DNA from: CAZIIK01 sp964539235
GTDB lineage: Bacteria > Pseudomonadota > Gammaproteobacteria > Francisellales > CACEW01
NCBI GenBank assembly: GCA_964539235.1
Contig: CAZIIK010000007.1
Coordinates: 1 to 15,261, forward strand
Direction: 5' to 3'
DNA length: 15,261 bases
Shown here: positions 1-6,663 of the stretch, piece by piece
How the letters are laid out: each line of letters begins with the position of its first letter
How positions within the stretch are numbered: the stretch's first letter is position 1
The notes under the pieces: model-generated
What the model was told of the DNA's origin: nothing
Seen by the model: the letters and a program-made list of their open reading frames with translations, nothing else
Databases searched by the model: none
Translations under genes and position numbers: made by a program

Positions 1-145
1 CGTAGAGATGGTGATGCCTGGTGACAACATTCAAATGAAAGTTGAGCTGATCACATCAATTGCGATGGAAGAAGGTCTGCGCTTTGCGATCCGTGAAGGT
101 GGTCGTACTGTCGGTGCCGGCGTCGTCGCTAAGATCTTTGAATAG
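1..145 (+). CDS. tuf: Elongation factor Tu, C-terminal end (partial)
   Basis: This is the 3' end of an EF-Tu gene, cut by the window start; the first complete codon begins at base 2 and 47 codons are present before the TAG. EF-Tu is the GTPase that delivers aminoacyl-tRNA to the ribosome A site. The visible part is the end of beta-barrel domain III, with the near-invariant stretches VMPGDN, GLRFAIREGGRTVGAGVV and a final KIFE. Only 12 nt separate the stop from rpsJ, so tuf and rpsJ are probably cotranscribed. That suggests the str operon (rpsL-rpsG-fusA-tuf) lies upstream. Which tuf copy this is cannot be told from the fragment. Confidence 0.97.
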   Translation, partial: VEMVMPGDNIQMKVELITSIAMEEGLRFAIREGGRTVGAGVVAKIFE

Positions 146-157
146 GTAGGAAATCAG

Positions 158-466
158 ATGTCAGAACAAAAAATACGCATCCTTTTGAAGTCATTTGATT
201 ATCGTTTGATTGATATGGCAACAGCAGAGATTGTTGATACAGCTGAAAGAACAGGGGCTCAAGTTATTGGCCCCATTCCTTTGCCAACGCGTAAAGAGCG
301 TTTTACTGTGTTGATTTCTCCGCATGTGAATAAAGATGCGCGGGATCAATATGAGATCCGTACGCATAAGCGTTTGATCGATATTATCGCAACAGCAGCA
401 ACAGTTGATGCATTAATGAAATTAGACCTGGCGGCAGGTATAGACGTAAACATTAGTTTGCGCTAG
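158..466 (+). CDS. rpsJ: 30S ribosomal protein S10
   Basis: The product is 102 residues, against 103 in E. coli. S10 binds the 3' domain of 16S rRNA in the 30S head. As NusE it also pairs with NusB in transcription antitermination and contacts NusG. The family signature is clear: IRILLKSFDYRLID at the N-terminus, GPIPLPTRKERFTVL in the middle and an RTHKRLIDI segment. The start is supported by an AGGAA element about 5 nt upstream. It follows tuf by 12 nt but is followed by an unusually long 173-nt gap before rplC, so it may behave as the last gene of the tuf unit as much as the first of the S10 unit. Confidence 0.98.
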   Translation: MSEQKIRILLKSFDYRLIDMATAEIVDTAERTGAQVIGPIPLPTRKERFTVLISPHVNKDARDQYEIRTHKRLIDIIATAATVDALMKLDLAAGIDVNISLR

Positions 467-488
467 AATACGCCGGCTTTAAATTAGG

Positions 489-596
489 TGTATGGCCTGA
501 TCGCTATATTTTTCGGGCTATGCGGTAAAAACGGGATGATCCTTTTGGGCCATTCTTAGGGTGTCAGTCAATCGTAATTGGCATCGTGGTTTTTTT
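489..596 (+). promoter_or_regulatory. Candidate RNA leader/attenuator between rpsJ and rplC
   Basis: The 173-nt rpsJ-rplC gap is the longest spacer in the superoperon and contains no gene. Two inverted repeats are visible. In hairpin 1, bases 489-500 pair with 513-524; the nine-pair core is 492-500/513-521 with two G-U wobbles and an AU-rich 12-nt loop. In hairpin 2, bases 560-566 pair with 579-585 (seven pairs, two wobbles), followed four bases later by seven Ts at 590-596. Hairpin 2 plus the T tract resembles a weak intrinsic terminator or attenuator about 43 nt before rplC. In E. coli the S10 operon leader mediates L4-dependent attenuation; assigning that role here is inference. I found no convincing promoter in this gap. 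Confidence 0.35.
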
Positions 597-639
597 ATGT
601 GGCAACGCGTAGAAAACTGCATTAATAGAGGACAAACAG

Positions 640-1293
640 ATGACGATAGGTGTAGTCGGCCGCAAGTGTGGCATGACGCGTGTCTTTATGGATGACGGTA
701 GTGCAGTCCCTGTGACTGTGATTCAGGTTGAGCCTAATACTATTGTCCAAGTCAAAACGCTAGATTCTGATGGATACAATGCGATCCAAGTTACAACGGG
801 GTCAAAAAAGCGTTCCCGAGTCAATAAGCCTGCCCTTGGGCATTTTGCTAAGGCAAATGTTGAAGCGGGTCGTGGTTTATGGGAATTCCGTCTTGAGTCT
901 ATTTCAGACGATCATCAGGTAGGTAAAGCGATTGATATATCATTATTTGAAGTTGGTCAGAAAGTCGATGTTTCTGGCACCAGTAAAGGTAAAGGTTTTG
1001 CTGGCGGTATTAAGCGCCATAACTTTTCGATGCAAGATGCAACACATGGTAACTCTGTTTCGCACCGTGCGCCTGGTTCTATCGGTCAAAACCAAACGCC
1101 AGGTCGCGTTTTTAAAGGTAAGAAAATGGCGGGCCAGATGGGTAATGTGCGTAAGACTATTCAGTCAATCGAAGTTGTACGTGTTGATCTAGAGAAAGGG
1201 TTGCTGCTGGTAAAAGGTGGTGTTCCAGGTGCTATTAACGGCGATTTAATCGTCAAGCCTGCTGTAAAAGTTGTGCAGGGAGGTAACGCGTAA
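640..1293 (+). CDS. rplC: 50S ribosomal protein L3
   Basis: L3 is 217 residues here (209 in E. coli) and is an early 50S assembly protein whose long loop reaches toward the peptidyl transferase centre. It opens with IGVVGRKCGMTRVF, and the conserved loop GSIGQNQTPGRVFKGKKMAG is intact. That loop contains the glutamine which PrmB methylates in E. coli. The ATG start has an AGAGGA ribosome-binding site 7 nt upstream. The stop overlaps the rplD start by one base (TAATG), indicating translational coupling. The 173-nt untranslated stretch in front makes rplC the first gene of the tightly packed part of the S10 operon. Confidence 0.98.
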   Translation: MTIGVVGRKCGMTRVFMDDGSAVPVTVIQVEPNTIVQVKTLDSDGYNAIQVTTGSKKRSRVNKPALGHFAKANVEAGRGLWEFRLESISDDHQVGKAIDISLFEVGQKVDVSGTSKGKGFAGGIKRHNFSMQDATHGNSVSHRAPGSIGQNQTPGRVFKGKKMAGQMGNVRKTIQSIEVVRVDLEKGLLLVKGGVPGAINGDLIVKPAVKVVQGGNA

Positions 1294-1913
1294 TGGAATT
1301 AGCATTAACAACACAGAAAGGTGCGGCTTCAAAACAAGTGGTTTCTTTAGCCGACGTGACTTTTGGTCAAGCTTATAACGAATCTTTGATTCATCAGGTT
1401 GTTGTCGCTTACATGGCGAATGCACGCCAAGGCACTAAAGCGCAGAAAACGCGTTCTGAAGTGTCGGGCGGTGGTGCTAAACCATGGCGTCAAAAAGGGA
1501 GTGGCCGAGCGCGTGCTGGAACGAGTCGTAGCCCTATCTGGCGTAAAGGTGGCGTAACGTTTGCTGCAAAGCCTACTAGCTATGCACAAAAAGTTAATCG
1601 TAAGATGTATCGTGCTGCAATGCGCTCAATTTTATCTGAGTTGGTTCGTGAAGAACGTTTAATGGTTGTAGAGAAAATGGAGCTTGATCAACCTAAAACT
1701 AAATTATTGGCTGCACAGCTGAAAGCACTTTCGTTGACTGATGTTCTGATTGTGACAGAAGAAGTGAATGAGAATTTATACCTGGCAGCGAGAAATATTA
1801 TCAATGTCGATGTGCGGGATGCCTTTGAGTTGGATCCTGTTAGCTTGATTGCCTATAAAAAAGTTCTTGTCACTAAAGGTGCGATTAAGATTATTGAGGA
1901 GCGTCTGGCATGA
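1293..1913 (+). CDS. rplD: 50S ribosomal protein L4
   Basis: L4 is 206 residues (201 in E. coli). It lines the peptide exit tunnel through its extended loop and in E. coli also represses the S10 operon by attenuation and translational control. The tunnel-loop region is recognisable in the basic, glycine-rich stretch around residues 50-80, with KPWRQKGSGRARAGT and SPIWRKGG. The gene begins at an ATG overlapping the rplC stop, with a GGGAGGT element upstream inside rplC, and overlaps rplW by four bases (ATGA at 1910-1913). If L4 autoregulation exists here, its RNA target is more likely in the rpsJ-rplC gap than upstream of rpsJ, because only 12 nt lie there. Confidence 0.98.
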   Translation: MELALTTQKGAASKQVVSLADVTFGQAYNESLIHQVVVAYMANARQGTKAQKTRSEVSGGGAKPWRQKGSGRARAGTSRSPIWRKGGVTFAAKPTSYAQKVNRKMYRAAMRSILSELVREERLMVVEKMELDQPKTKLLAAQLKALSLTDVLIVTEEVNENLYLAARNIINVDVRDAFELDPVSLIAYKKVLVTKGAIKIIEERLA

Positions 1914-2209
1914 ATAAAGCAACATTAATGAAAGTATTGGTTTCGCCACATGTTTCAGATAAGGCATATCGCATGGGTGATGAAAGTAATCATGTCGCTT
2001 TTAAGGTTGCCACATGGGCAACTAAGCAAGAAGTTAAGCATGCAGTAGAAATGCTGTTTGAGGTAGAAGTTGACGCTGTTCGTACAGTGAACATGAAAGG
2101 GAAGTCTCGTCGTTTCGGTAGAATTGAAGGCCGTACAAAAGACTGGAAGAAGGCTTATGTCAAATTGAAGCCTGGTCACGATATTAGCTTTATCGAAGCA
2201 GAAAAGTAG
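1910..2209 (+). CDS. rplW: 50S ribosomal protein L23
   Basis: The product is 99 residues, close to the 100 of E. coli. L23 sits at the polypeptide exit site and is the docking point for trigger factor and SRP on the ribosome. Family features include VLVSPHVSDKAYR near the start, a VAFKVATWATKQEVKHAVE segment, and the NMKGKSRRFGRIEGRTKDWK extension that contacts 23S rRNA. Its ATG lies in an ATGA overlap with the end of rplD, and a GAGGAG element is placed about 7 nt upstream. Nothing looks unusual. Confidence 0.97.
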   Translation: MNKATLMKVLVSPHVSDKAYRMGDESNHVAFKVATWATKQEVKHAVEMLFEVEVDAVRTVNMKGKSRRFGRIEGRTKDWKKAYVKLKPGHDISFIEAEK

Positions 2210-2218
2210 GGGATTAGA

Positions 2219-3046
2219 ATGGCTACTGTTAAGTTAAAACCAACCTCTCCAGGAAGACGATTTGTTATTAAAGTTGTCAACCCTGAACTGTATAAAGGTA
2301 AGCCTCATGCACCGTTATTGGCGCCTAAGCACCAACGTGCAGGCCGAAATAGCGATGGTCGTATTACAGTTCGTCACCGTGGTGGTGGGCATAAACGTCA
2401 TTATCGCATTATCGATTTCAAGCGTAATAAAGAAGGTGTTCCAGGGCGTGTAGAGCGTTTGGAATATGATCCAAACCGCAGTGCTCATATTGCCTTGATT
2501 GTGGATCAAGATGGTGAGCGCCGTTATATTATTGCGCCTAAGGATTTACATGCGGGTGATACTGTAATTTCAGGGTCTGAAGCGCCTATTAAGCCAGGTA
2601 ACTGTTTGACACTCCGTAATATTCCAATTGGTACGGTTGTCCACTGCGTTGAGTTGAAGCCAGGTAAAGGTGCTCAACTTGCAAGAAGTGCGGGAACGTC
2701 TGTTCGTTTGGTTTCTCGAGAAGGCATGTACGCTATTTTACGTTTGCGTTCCGGTGAGATGCGTAAGGTGTTGGTGGATTGTCGAGCAACGATTGGGGTT
2801 GTTTCTAATTCTGAGCACAGCCTACGTTCTTTGGGTAAAGCCGGTGCTTCTCGTTGGTTGGGTCGTCGTCCGACTGTTCGTGGTGTTGCAATGAACCCCG
2901 TTGATCACCCACATGGTGGTGGTGAAGGTAAAACTTCAGGTGGTCGTCATCCTGTGACGCCTTGGGGTGTGCCAACCAAGGGTTATAAAACACGTAAGAA
3001 TAAACGTACAGACAAGCTGATTATGCAGCTTCGTAATAAGAAGTAG
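2219..3046 (+). CDS. rplB: 50S ribosomal protein L2
   Basis: L2 is 275 residues (273 in E. coli). It is a primary 23S rRNA binder with OB-fold and SH3-like domains, needed for subunit association and formation of the peptidyl transferase centre. The highly conserved C-terminal segment NPVDHPHGGGEG is present near residues 226-237. Its first histidine, residue 230, corresponds to the functionally important His229 of mature E. coli L2. The N-terminal RHRGGGHKRHYR rRNA-binding stretch is also intact. The start lies 9 nt after rplW with a TAGGGGATT element in front. Confidence 0.98.
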   Translation: MATVKLKPTSPGRRFVIKVVNPELYKGKPHAPLLAPKHQRAGRNSDGRITVRHRGGGHKRHYRIIDFKRNKEGVPGRVERLEYDPNRSAHIALIVDQDGERRYIIAPKDLHAGDTVISGSEAPIKPGNCLTLRNIPIGTVVHCVELKPGKGAQLARSAGTSVRLVSREGMYAILRLRSGEMRKVLVDCRATIGVVSNSEHSLRSLGKAGASRWLGRRPTVRGVAMNPVDHPHGGGEGKTSGGRHPVTPWGVPTKGYKTRKNKRTDKLIMQLRNKK

Positions 3047-3061
3047 TAAGGGGATAAAGTC

Positions 3062-3337
3062 GTGCCACGTTCATTGAAGAAAGGACCTTTTGTTGATCAT
3101 CACTTGCTCAAAAAAGTGCAGGTTGCAATAGAAGAAAAAAGTCGTAAACCAATTAAGACTTGGTCTCGTCGGTCCATGATTATCCCTAACATGATTGGTT
3201 TGACCATTGCGGTACATAATGGTCGTCAACATGTTCCAGTTCTGGTTACGGAAAACATGATTGGCCATAAGTTAGGCGAGTTTGCATTGACCCGTACTTA
3301 TCGTGGCCATGCCGCTGATAAGAAGGCAAAAAAATAA
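3062..3337 (+). CDS. rpsS: 30S ribosomal protein S19
   Basis: S19 is 91 residues (92 in E. coli). It sits in the 30S head near S13, contacting the A-site finger region of the 50S subunit. The diagnostic PRSLKKGPFVD opening is present, as are RRSMIIPNMIGLTIAVHNGR and a basic tail. The start codon is GTG: the conserved Pro-Arg-Ser immediately follows it, and an AAGGGGAT element sits just upstream, so no ATG alternative fits. The spacing to rplB is 15 nt and to rplV 19 nt. Confidence 0.97.
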   Translation: MPRSLKKGPFVDHHLLKKVQVAIEEKSRKPIKTWSRRSMIIPNMIGLTIAVHNGRQHVPVLVTENMIGHKLGEFALTRTYRGHAADKKAKK

Positions 3338-3356
3338 CCGAGTAAGGTAGAGTAAG

Positions 3357-3692
3357 ATGGAAGTTTCAGCAAAACATAAATTTGCAAAAATATCTGCCCA
3401 GAAGTGTCGCTTGGTGGCGAATCAGGTCAGAGGATTGCCGGTTGAAGCGGCATTGGACCTGTTGATGTTTAGTCAAAAAAAGGTGGCGGGTTTGATTCGG
3501 ACTGTTTTGACGTCGGCAATTGCTAATGCCGAGCATAACGAAGGCTTAGATATTGATGAGTTAGAGGTTTCAACCATTTTCGTGGATGAAGGCCCAACAA
3601 TGAAACGGTTTCGTGCGAGAGCAAAAGGGCGTGGTACACGTGTGCTAAAGCGTACTTGCCATATCACGGTCAAGGTAAGAGAGGTTCAATAA
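3357..3692 (+). CDS. rplV: 50S ribosomal protein L22
   Basis: L22 is 111 residues (110 in E. coli). It binds several 23S rRNA domains and its beta-hairpin lines the exit tunnel, where mutations can give macrolide resistance. The hairpin, EGPTMKRFRARAKGRGTRV at about residues 78-96, looks wild type. The sequence opens with AKHKFAKISAQKCRLVANQV, typical of the family. The TAA stop overlaps the ATG of rpsC by one base. A seven-A run at 3475-3481 (Gln-Lys-Lys codons) is ordinary coding sequence. Confidence 0.97.
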   Translation: MEVSAKHKFAKISAQKCRLVANQVRGLPVEAALDLLMFSQKKVAGLIRTVLTSAIANAEHNEGLDIDELEVSTIFVDEGPTMKRFRARAKGRGTRVLKRTCHITVKVREVQ

Positions 3693-4393
3693 TGGGACAA
3701 AAAGTACACCCAACAGGTATTCGTCTGGGCTATACCAAAGAATGGGATTCGGTATGGTATGCAGATAAGAAGTCGTATGCCGATATGTTGAATACAGATC
3801 TTCAAGTTCGTGATTTTCTACAGAAAAAATTGGAAAAAGCATCGGTTAGCCGAATTAAAATTGAGCGTCCAGCTAACAATGCGCGTGTTATTATTCATAC
3901 GGCACGCCCCGGGATCGTCATTGGTAAAAAAGGTGGTGATGTTGAGGTGCTGAAGAAAGAACTAACACAGATGATGGGTGTTCCAGTTCGCATTAGCATT
4001 GAAGAAGTGCGTAAACCTGAGATTGATGCTCAGTTGGTAGCAGATGGTGTTGCCCAGCAACTTGAGAAACGTATTATGTTTCGCCGGGCTATGAAACGTG
4101 CCGTGCAAAATGCCTTAAAAGCAGGTGCGAAGGGCATTAAGGTTTCTGTTAGTGGTCGGGTCGGTGGCGCTGAGATTGCACGTACTGAATATTATCGTGA
4201 GGGTCGAGTGCCTTTGCATACACTGCGTGCTGATGTTGACTATGCAACTTCTGAAGCATTGACAACTTATGGAATCATTGGGATCAAAGTTTGGATTTTT
4301 AAGGGTGAGGTAAAACCTGGTCTTAAAAAAGAATCTAATACGGCTCCTCGTGCAGCTAAAGAGGCCTCTGATCGTAAGGGAGGTAAAGGGTAA
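3692..4393 (+). CDS. rpsC: 30S ribosomal protein S3
   Basis: The product is 233 residues, exactly the E. coli length, when started at the ATG overlapping the rplV stop. An upstream in-frame start at 3656 would add 12 residues, but they are read from inside rplV and precede the universally conserved MGQKVHPTGIRLG, so it is rejected. S3 forms the mRNA entry channel with S4 and S5 and has helicase-related arginine and lysine residues. A type II KH domain is visible, with the GKKG loop at residues 78-81 in RPGIVIGKKGGD. The conserved SGRVGGAEIARTE follows. The tail after about residue 210 is basic and low-complexity. An AAGAGAGG ribosome-binding site lies within rplV. It overlaps rplP by one base. 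Confidence 0.98.
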   Translation: MGQKVHPTGIRLGYTKEWDSVWYADKKSYADMLNTDLQVRDFLQKKLEKASVSRIKIERPANNARVIIHTARPGIVIGKKGGDVEVLKKELTQMMGVPVRISIEEVRKPEIDAQLVADGVAQQLEKRIMFRRAMKRAVQNALKAGAKGIKVSVSGRVGGAEIARTEYYREGRVPLHTLRADVDYATSEALTTYGIIGIKVWIFKGEVKPGLKKESNTAPRAAKEASDRKGGKG

Positions 4394-4806
4394 TGTTACA
4401 GCCAAGAAGAACAAAGTTTAGAAAACAACATAAAATGCGTAATCGCGGTGAAGCGACGCGTGGTGCTCGTGTTAGCTTTGGTGGGTTTGGTTTGAAATCC
4501 ACAGGACGTGGTCGTATTACAGCGCGTCAAATTGAATCTGCGCGTCGTGCGATTAGCCGTTACATTCGCCGTGGCGGGAAAATTTGGATTCGTATTTTTC
4601 CAGATAAGCCGATTACTAAAAAACCATTAGAAGTTCGTATGGGTAAAGGTAAGGGTAACGTTGAGTACTGGGTTGCTCAAATTCAACCTGGGAAAATGTT
4701 GTATGAAATCGAAGGTGTTAATGAAGAAACAGCTCGTGAGGCATTTCGTTTAGCAGCGGCTAAATTACCAGTTTCCACTACTTTTGTGAAAAGAACGGTG
4801 TTGTGA
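4393..4806 (+). CDS. rplP: 50S ribosomal protein L16
   Basis: L16 is 137 residues (136 in E. coli). It is a late-assembling 50S protein that helps position tRNAs in the A and P sites. The family opening MLQPRRTKFRKQHKMRNRG is present. Arg82, in the segment EVRMGKGKGNVEYWV, corresponds to E. coli Arg81, which is hydroxylated by the RoxA/YcfD oxygenase; whether this organism carries the enzyme is not visible here. The start overlaps the rpsC stop (TAATG) behind a GGGAGGT element, and the TGA stop overlaps the rpmC start by one base. Confidence 0.98.
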   Translation: MLQPRRTKFRKQHKMRNRGEATRGARVSFGGFGLKSTGRGRITARQIESARRAISRYIRRGGKIWIRIFPDKPITKKPLEVRMGKGKGNVEYWVAQIQPGKMLYEIEGVNEETAREAFRLAAAKLPVSTTFVKRTVL

Positions 4807-5024
4807 TGAATACAAAGGAATTAAGAGAAAAGAGTGTTACAGAATTGGAAACACTCAAATTGGATATCTTGCGTGAGAATTTCAATCTGCGCATGCAACG
4901 GGGCTCTGGTCAGTTGAATCAGAAGCATTTGTTGCGTGACTCAAGACGCAATGTTGCGCGTATTGAAACAATACTGACAGAAAAGAAGCAAGAAAAAACT
5001 GGATCGGCAGGCGGTGAATCATGA
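4806..5024 (+). CDS. rpmC: 50S ribosomal protein L29
   Basis: L29 is 72 residues against 63 in E. coli. It sits beside L23 at the tunnel exit. The helical-hairpin core is clear: NTKELREKSVTELETLKLDI, then ENFNLRMQRGSGQL, then a basic second helix. I chose the ATG at 4806, which overlaps the rplP TGA, over an in-frame GTG at 4803 that adds only one methionine; the ATG aligns with the family N-terminus. No strong ribosome-binding site is visible, so translation is probably coupled to rplP. The extra length is a polar C-terminal tail ending GSAGGES. The gene overlaps rpsQ by four bases (ATGA). Confidence 0.96.
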   Translation: MNTKELREKSVTELETLKLDILRENFNLRMQRGSGQLNQKHLLRDSRRNVARIETILTEKKQEKTGSAGGES

Positions 5025-5296
5025 GTGCAACAACAGATAATGTAACAACAGCTATTCAGCGGACATTAAAGGGTCGAGTTGTGAGCGATAAAATGGATAA
5101 AACCATTACAGTTTTAGTGGAACGCCGTGTTCGCCATCCTAAGTATGGTAAGTTCATGAAACGCTCTACCAAGTTGCATGTGCATGATGAAAGCAACCAA
5201 TGCGGAGTTGGTGATACGGTTTCCATCAAGGAAGGTCGTCCTCGTGCAAAGACTAAGGCGTGGGAACTGGTTGAAGTCATCGAAAAAGCTAAATAG
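5021..5296 (+). CDS. rpsQ: 30S ribosomal protein S17
   Basis: S17 is 91 residues against 84 in E. coli. It is an early 16S rRNA 5'-domain binder with an OB fold. The core runs from about residue 14, with RTLKGRVVSDKMDKTITV and RHPKYGKFMKRSTKLHVHDE, through to TKAWELVEVIEK. The first 13 residues (MSATTDNVTTAIQ) are a polar N-terminal extension. The start is supported by the ATGA overlap with rpmC and a purine-rich stretch upstream; no later ATG precedes the conserved core. It is the last gene of the S10 block, followed by a hairpin and promoter. Confidence 0.97.
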   Translation: MSATTDNVTTAIQRTLKGRVVSDKMDKTITVLVERRVRHPKYGKFMKRSTKLHVHDESNQCGVGDTVSIKEGRPRAKTKAWELVEVIEKAK

Positions 5297-5302
5297 AACG
5301 GT

Positions 5303-5330
5303 GCTTAGGCCCGCTGGGCCAAGCGCTTTT
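5303..5330 (+). terminator. GC-rich hairpin after rpsQ, possible partial terminator
   Basis: Bases 5303-5306 (GCTT) pair with 5321-5324 (AAGC), and 5308-5312 (GGCCC) pair with 5316-5320 (GGGCC) around a three-base loop, with one bulged A at 5307. The nine-pair stem is followed by GC and then four Ts (5327-5330), with a further T-rich stretch shortly after. This could act as a leaky terminator between the S10 and spc units. The T tract is short and not directly attached, so efficient termination is doubtful, and read-through into rplN is likely. Confidence 0.45.
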
Positions 5331-5354
5331 CATTTGTAATTTGGGTGCTATAAT
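5327..5354 (+). promoter_or_regulatory. Candidate sigma70 promoter for the spc unit
   Basis: A perfect -10 hexamer, TATAAT at 5349-5354, lies 16 bp downstream of TTTTCA at 5327-5332, which matches four of six bases of the -35 consensus. A transcription start would fall near 5361, about 30 nt before rplN. The position matches that of the spc promoter in E. coli, between rpsQ and rplN. The hexamer match is seen directly; function is inferred. Confidence 0.65.
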
Positions 5355-5390
5355 GATGCCCCTTTTGAATCCGGGGTTTGGAGTAAAACA

Positions 5391-5759
5391 ATGATTCAAA
5401 TGCAGAGCGAGCTAGCTGTTGCGGACAACAGCGGCGCAAGAAAAGTTGAATGTATTAAAGTATTAGGCGGCTCTAAGCGCCGTTATGCTGGTATTGGTGA
5501 TGTGATTAAAGTCACTGTTAAAGAAGCAATTCCCCGGGGACGTGTGAAAAAAGGTGATGTAGTTTTTGCGGTTGTCGTACGTACTAAAAAAGGTGTACGG
5601 AGAACCGATGGATCTTTGATTCGCTTCGATTCTAATGCAGTTGTTTTATTGAATGCGACTAAGCAGCCAATTGGCACACGGATTTTTGGTCCGGTAACAC
5701 GGGAACTTAGGACAGAGCAGTTTATGAAGATTGTCTCTTTGGCCTCAGAAGTTTTGTAG
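5391..5759 (+). CDS. rplN: 50S ribosomal protein L14
   Basis: L14 is 122 residues, identical in length to most bacterial homologues. It binds 23S rRNA at the subunit interface and takes part in an intersubunit bridge; it is also the docking site for the silencing factor RsfS. Clear family sequence includes MIQMQSELAVADNSGARKVE at the start and RTKKGVRRTDGS in the middle, ending with REL and KIVSLASEVL. A GGAGT ribosome-binding site sits 6 nt before the ATG. It is the first gene after the candidate spc promoter. Confidence 0.98.
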   Translation: MIQMQSELAVADNSGARKVECIKVLGGSKRRYAGIGDVIKVTVKEAIPRGRVKKGDVVFAVVVRTKKGVRRTDGSLIRFDSNAVVLLNATKQPIGTRIFGPVTRELRTEQFMKIVSLASEVL

Positions 5760-5781
5760 ATTTTATAAAGAGAATTGGGTT

Positions 5782-6102
5782 ATGTGGAAGATCAAAGCAG
5801 GTGATCAAGTTATTGTCATCGCTGGTAAGAACAAAGGCGCGACAGGCACAGTGCTGCGCGTTTTAAGAACTAAAGATCGCGTGGTTGTTGAAGGTGTAAA
5901 CATGGTGAAAAAGCATGTTAAGCCTAATCCGCATCAAGGCACAGAAGGTGGCATCGTGCCACGTGAGGCGGCCCTGCATATTTCTAATGTGGCGATTTAT
6001 AACCCGAATGCCAAAAAGGCAGATCGGGTCGGATTTAAGTTTTTAGAAGACGGAAAAAAAGTACGCTTTTTTAAATCCACTAAAGAAGTAATAGACGTAT
6101 AG
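5782..6102 (+). CDS. rplX: 50S ribosomal protein L24
   Basis: L24 is 106 residues (104 in E. coli) when started at the ATG at 5782. An in-frame start at 5731 lies inside rplN and would add 17 residues of non-family sequence, so it is rejected. L24 is an assembly initiator of the 50S subunit that binds the 5' end of 23S rRNA. The KOW motif is visible near residues 6-30 (GDQVIVIAGKNKGATGTVL), followed by NMVKKHVKPNP and EGGIVPREA. It is separated from rplN by 22 nt and from rplE by 16 nt. In E. coli the S8 translational operator of the spc operon lies at the rplX-rplE junction; I could not confirm an equivalent here by eye. Confidence 0.97.
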   Translation: MWKIKAGDQVIVIAGKNKGATGTVLRVLRTKDRVVVEGVNMVKKHVKPNPHQGTEGGIVPREAALHISNVAIYNPNAKKADRVGFKFLEDGKKVRFFKSTKEVIDV

Positions 6103-6118
6103 AGTTGGGTAAGTAGAC

Positions 6119-6658
6119 ATGGCAAGGTTGCAAGAACACTATAAGAACCAAGTGATTAAAGAACTGCAAGAGCAGTTTAAATATGAAAATATCATGCAGG
6201 TACCGGCGCTGGAGAAGATAACGCTCAATATGGGTGTTGGCGAAGCAGCAAAAGACAAGAAGGTCATGGAATTTGCAGTTCGTGATATGACGGCGATTTC
6301 AGGTCAAAAACCCTTGGTAACTAAAGCACGTAAGTCAATCGCCGGCTTTAAAATTCGTGATGGATGGCCGATTGGTTGTAAGGTTACTTTGCGTGGTAAG
6401 CGTATGTATGAGTTTTTAGATCGGTTAGTGAATATTGCGATACCACGTGTGCGTGATTTTCGTGGTCTGAATGCACGTGCTTTCGATGGCCGTGGCAACT
6501 ACAGTATGGGTATCAAAGAGCAGATTGTGTTCCCTGAAATTGAGTACGATAAGATTGATCGTATTCGAGGGTTGGATATCTGTATCACAACAACTGCTCA
6601 GACAGATGAAGAATGTAAAGCACTGTTGAAAGCGTTTAATTTTCCATTGAAAGGATAA
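6119..6658 (+). CDS. rplE: 50S ribosomal protein L5
   Basis: L5 is 179 residues, as in E. coli. It binds 5S rRNA in the central protuberance together with L18 and contacts the P-site tRNA. Family segments are intact: ITLNMGVGEAAKDKK, TAISGQKPLVTKARKSIAGF, and the C-terminal GNYSMGIKEQIVFPEIEYD and GLDICITTTA. The start agrees with the family N-terminus (MARLQEHYK). In E. coli this is the gene whose initiation region S8 represses. The rpsN gene begins five bases after the stop, using a Shine-Dalgarno inside the last codons of rplE. Confidence 0.98.
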   Translation: MARLQEHYKNQVIKELQEQFKYENIMQVPALEKITLNMGVGEAAKDKKVMEFAVRDMTAISGQKPLVTKARKSIAGFKIRDGWPIGCKVTLRGKRMYEFLDRLVNIAIPRVRDFRGLNARAFDGRGNYSMGIKEQIVFPEIEYDKIDRIRGLDICITTTAQTDEECKALLKAFNFPLKG

Positions 6659-6663
6659 GAGAT

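Noticed and set aside
578..583. TTGGCA as a -35 element for a promoter before rplC
   Set aside because: No acceptable -10 hexamer lies 15-19 bp downstream, so it does not make a convincing promoter.
932..1192. 86-codon open frame inside rplC in another + frame
   Set aside because: It lies wholly within the conserved L3 gene, has no ribosome-binding site and no recognisable product. The same applies to the other shadow frames in the ribosomal genes.
3475..3481. Seven-A run in rplV as a possible slippage site (also 6054-6060 in rplX)
   Set aside because: Both encode ordinary lysine codons in full-length, family-matching proteins, and the alternative frames close quickly without recognisable sequence.
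3656..3691. Upstream in-frame start for rpsC adding 12 residues
   Set aside because: The extra residues are read from within rplV and precede the conserved MGQKVHP start; the ATG at 3692 has an AAGAGAGG element and gives the standard 233 residues.
5359..5376. CCCC/GGGG inverted repeat in the rplN leader
   Set aside because: Only four pairs with a ten-base loop, and its 5' arm would straddle the predicted transcription start, so a role in the RNA is doubtful.
5731..5781. Upstream in-frame start for rplX adding 17 residues
   Set aside because: It lies inside rplN and gives non-family sequence; the ATG at 5782 gives the normal L24 N-terminus.
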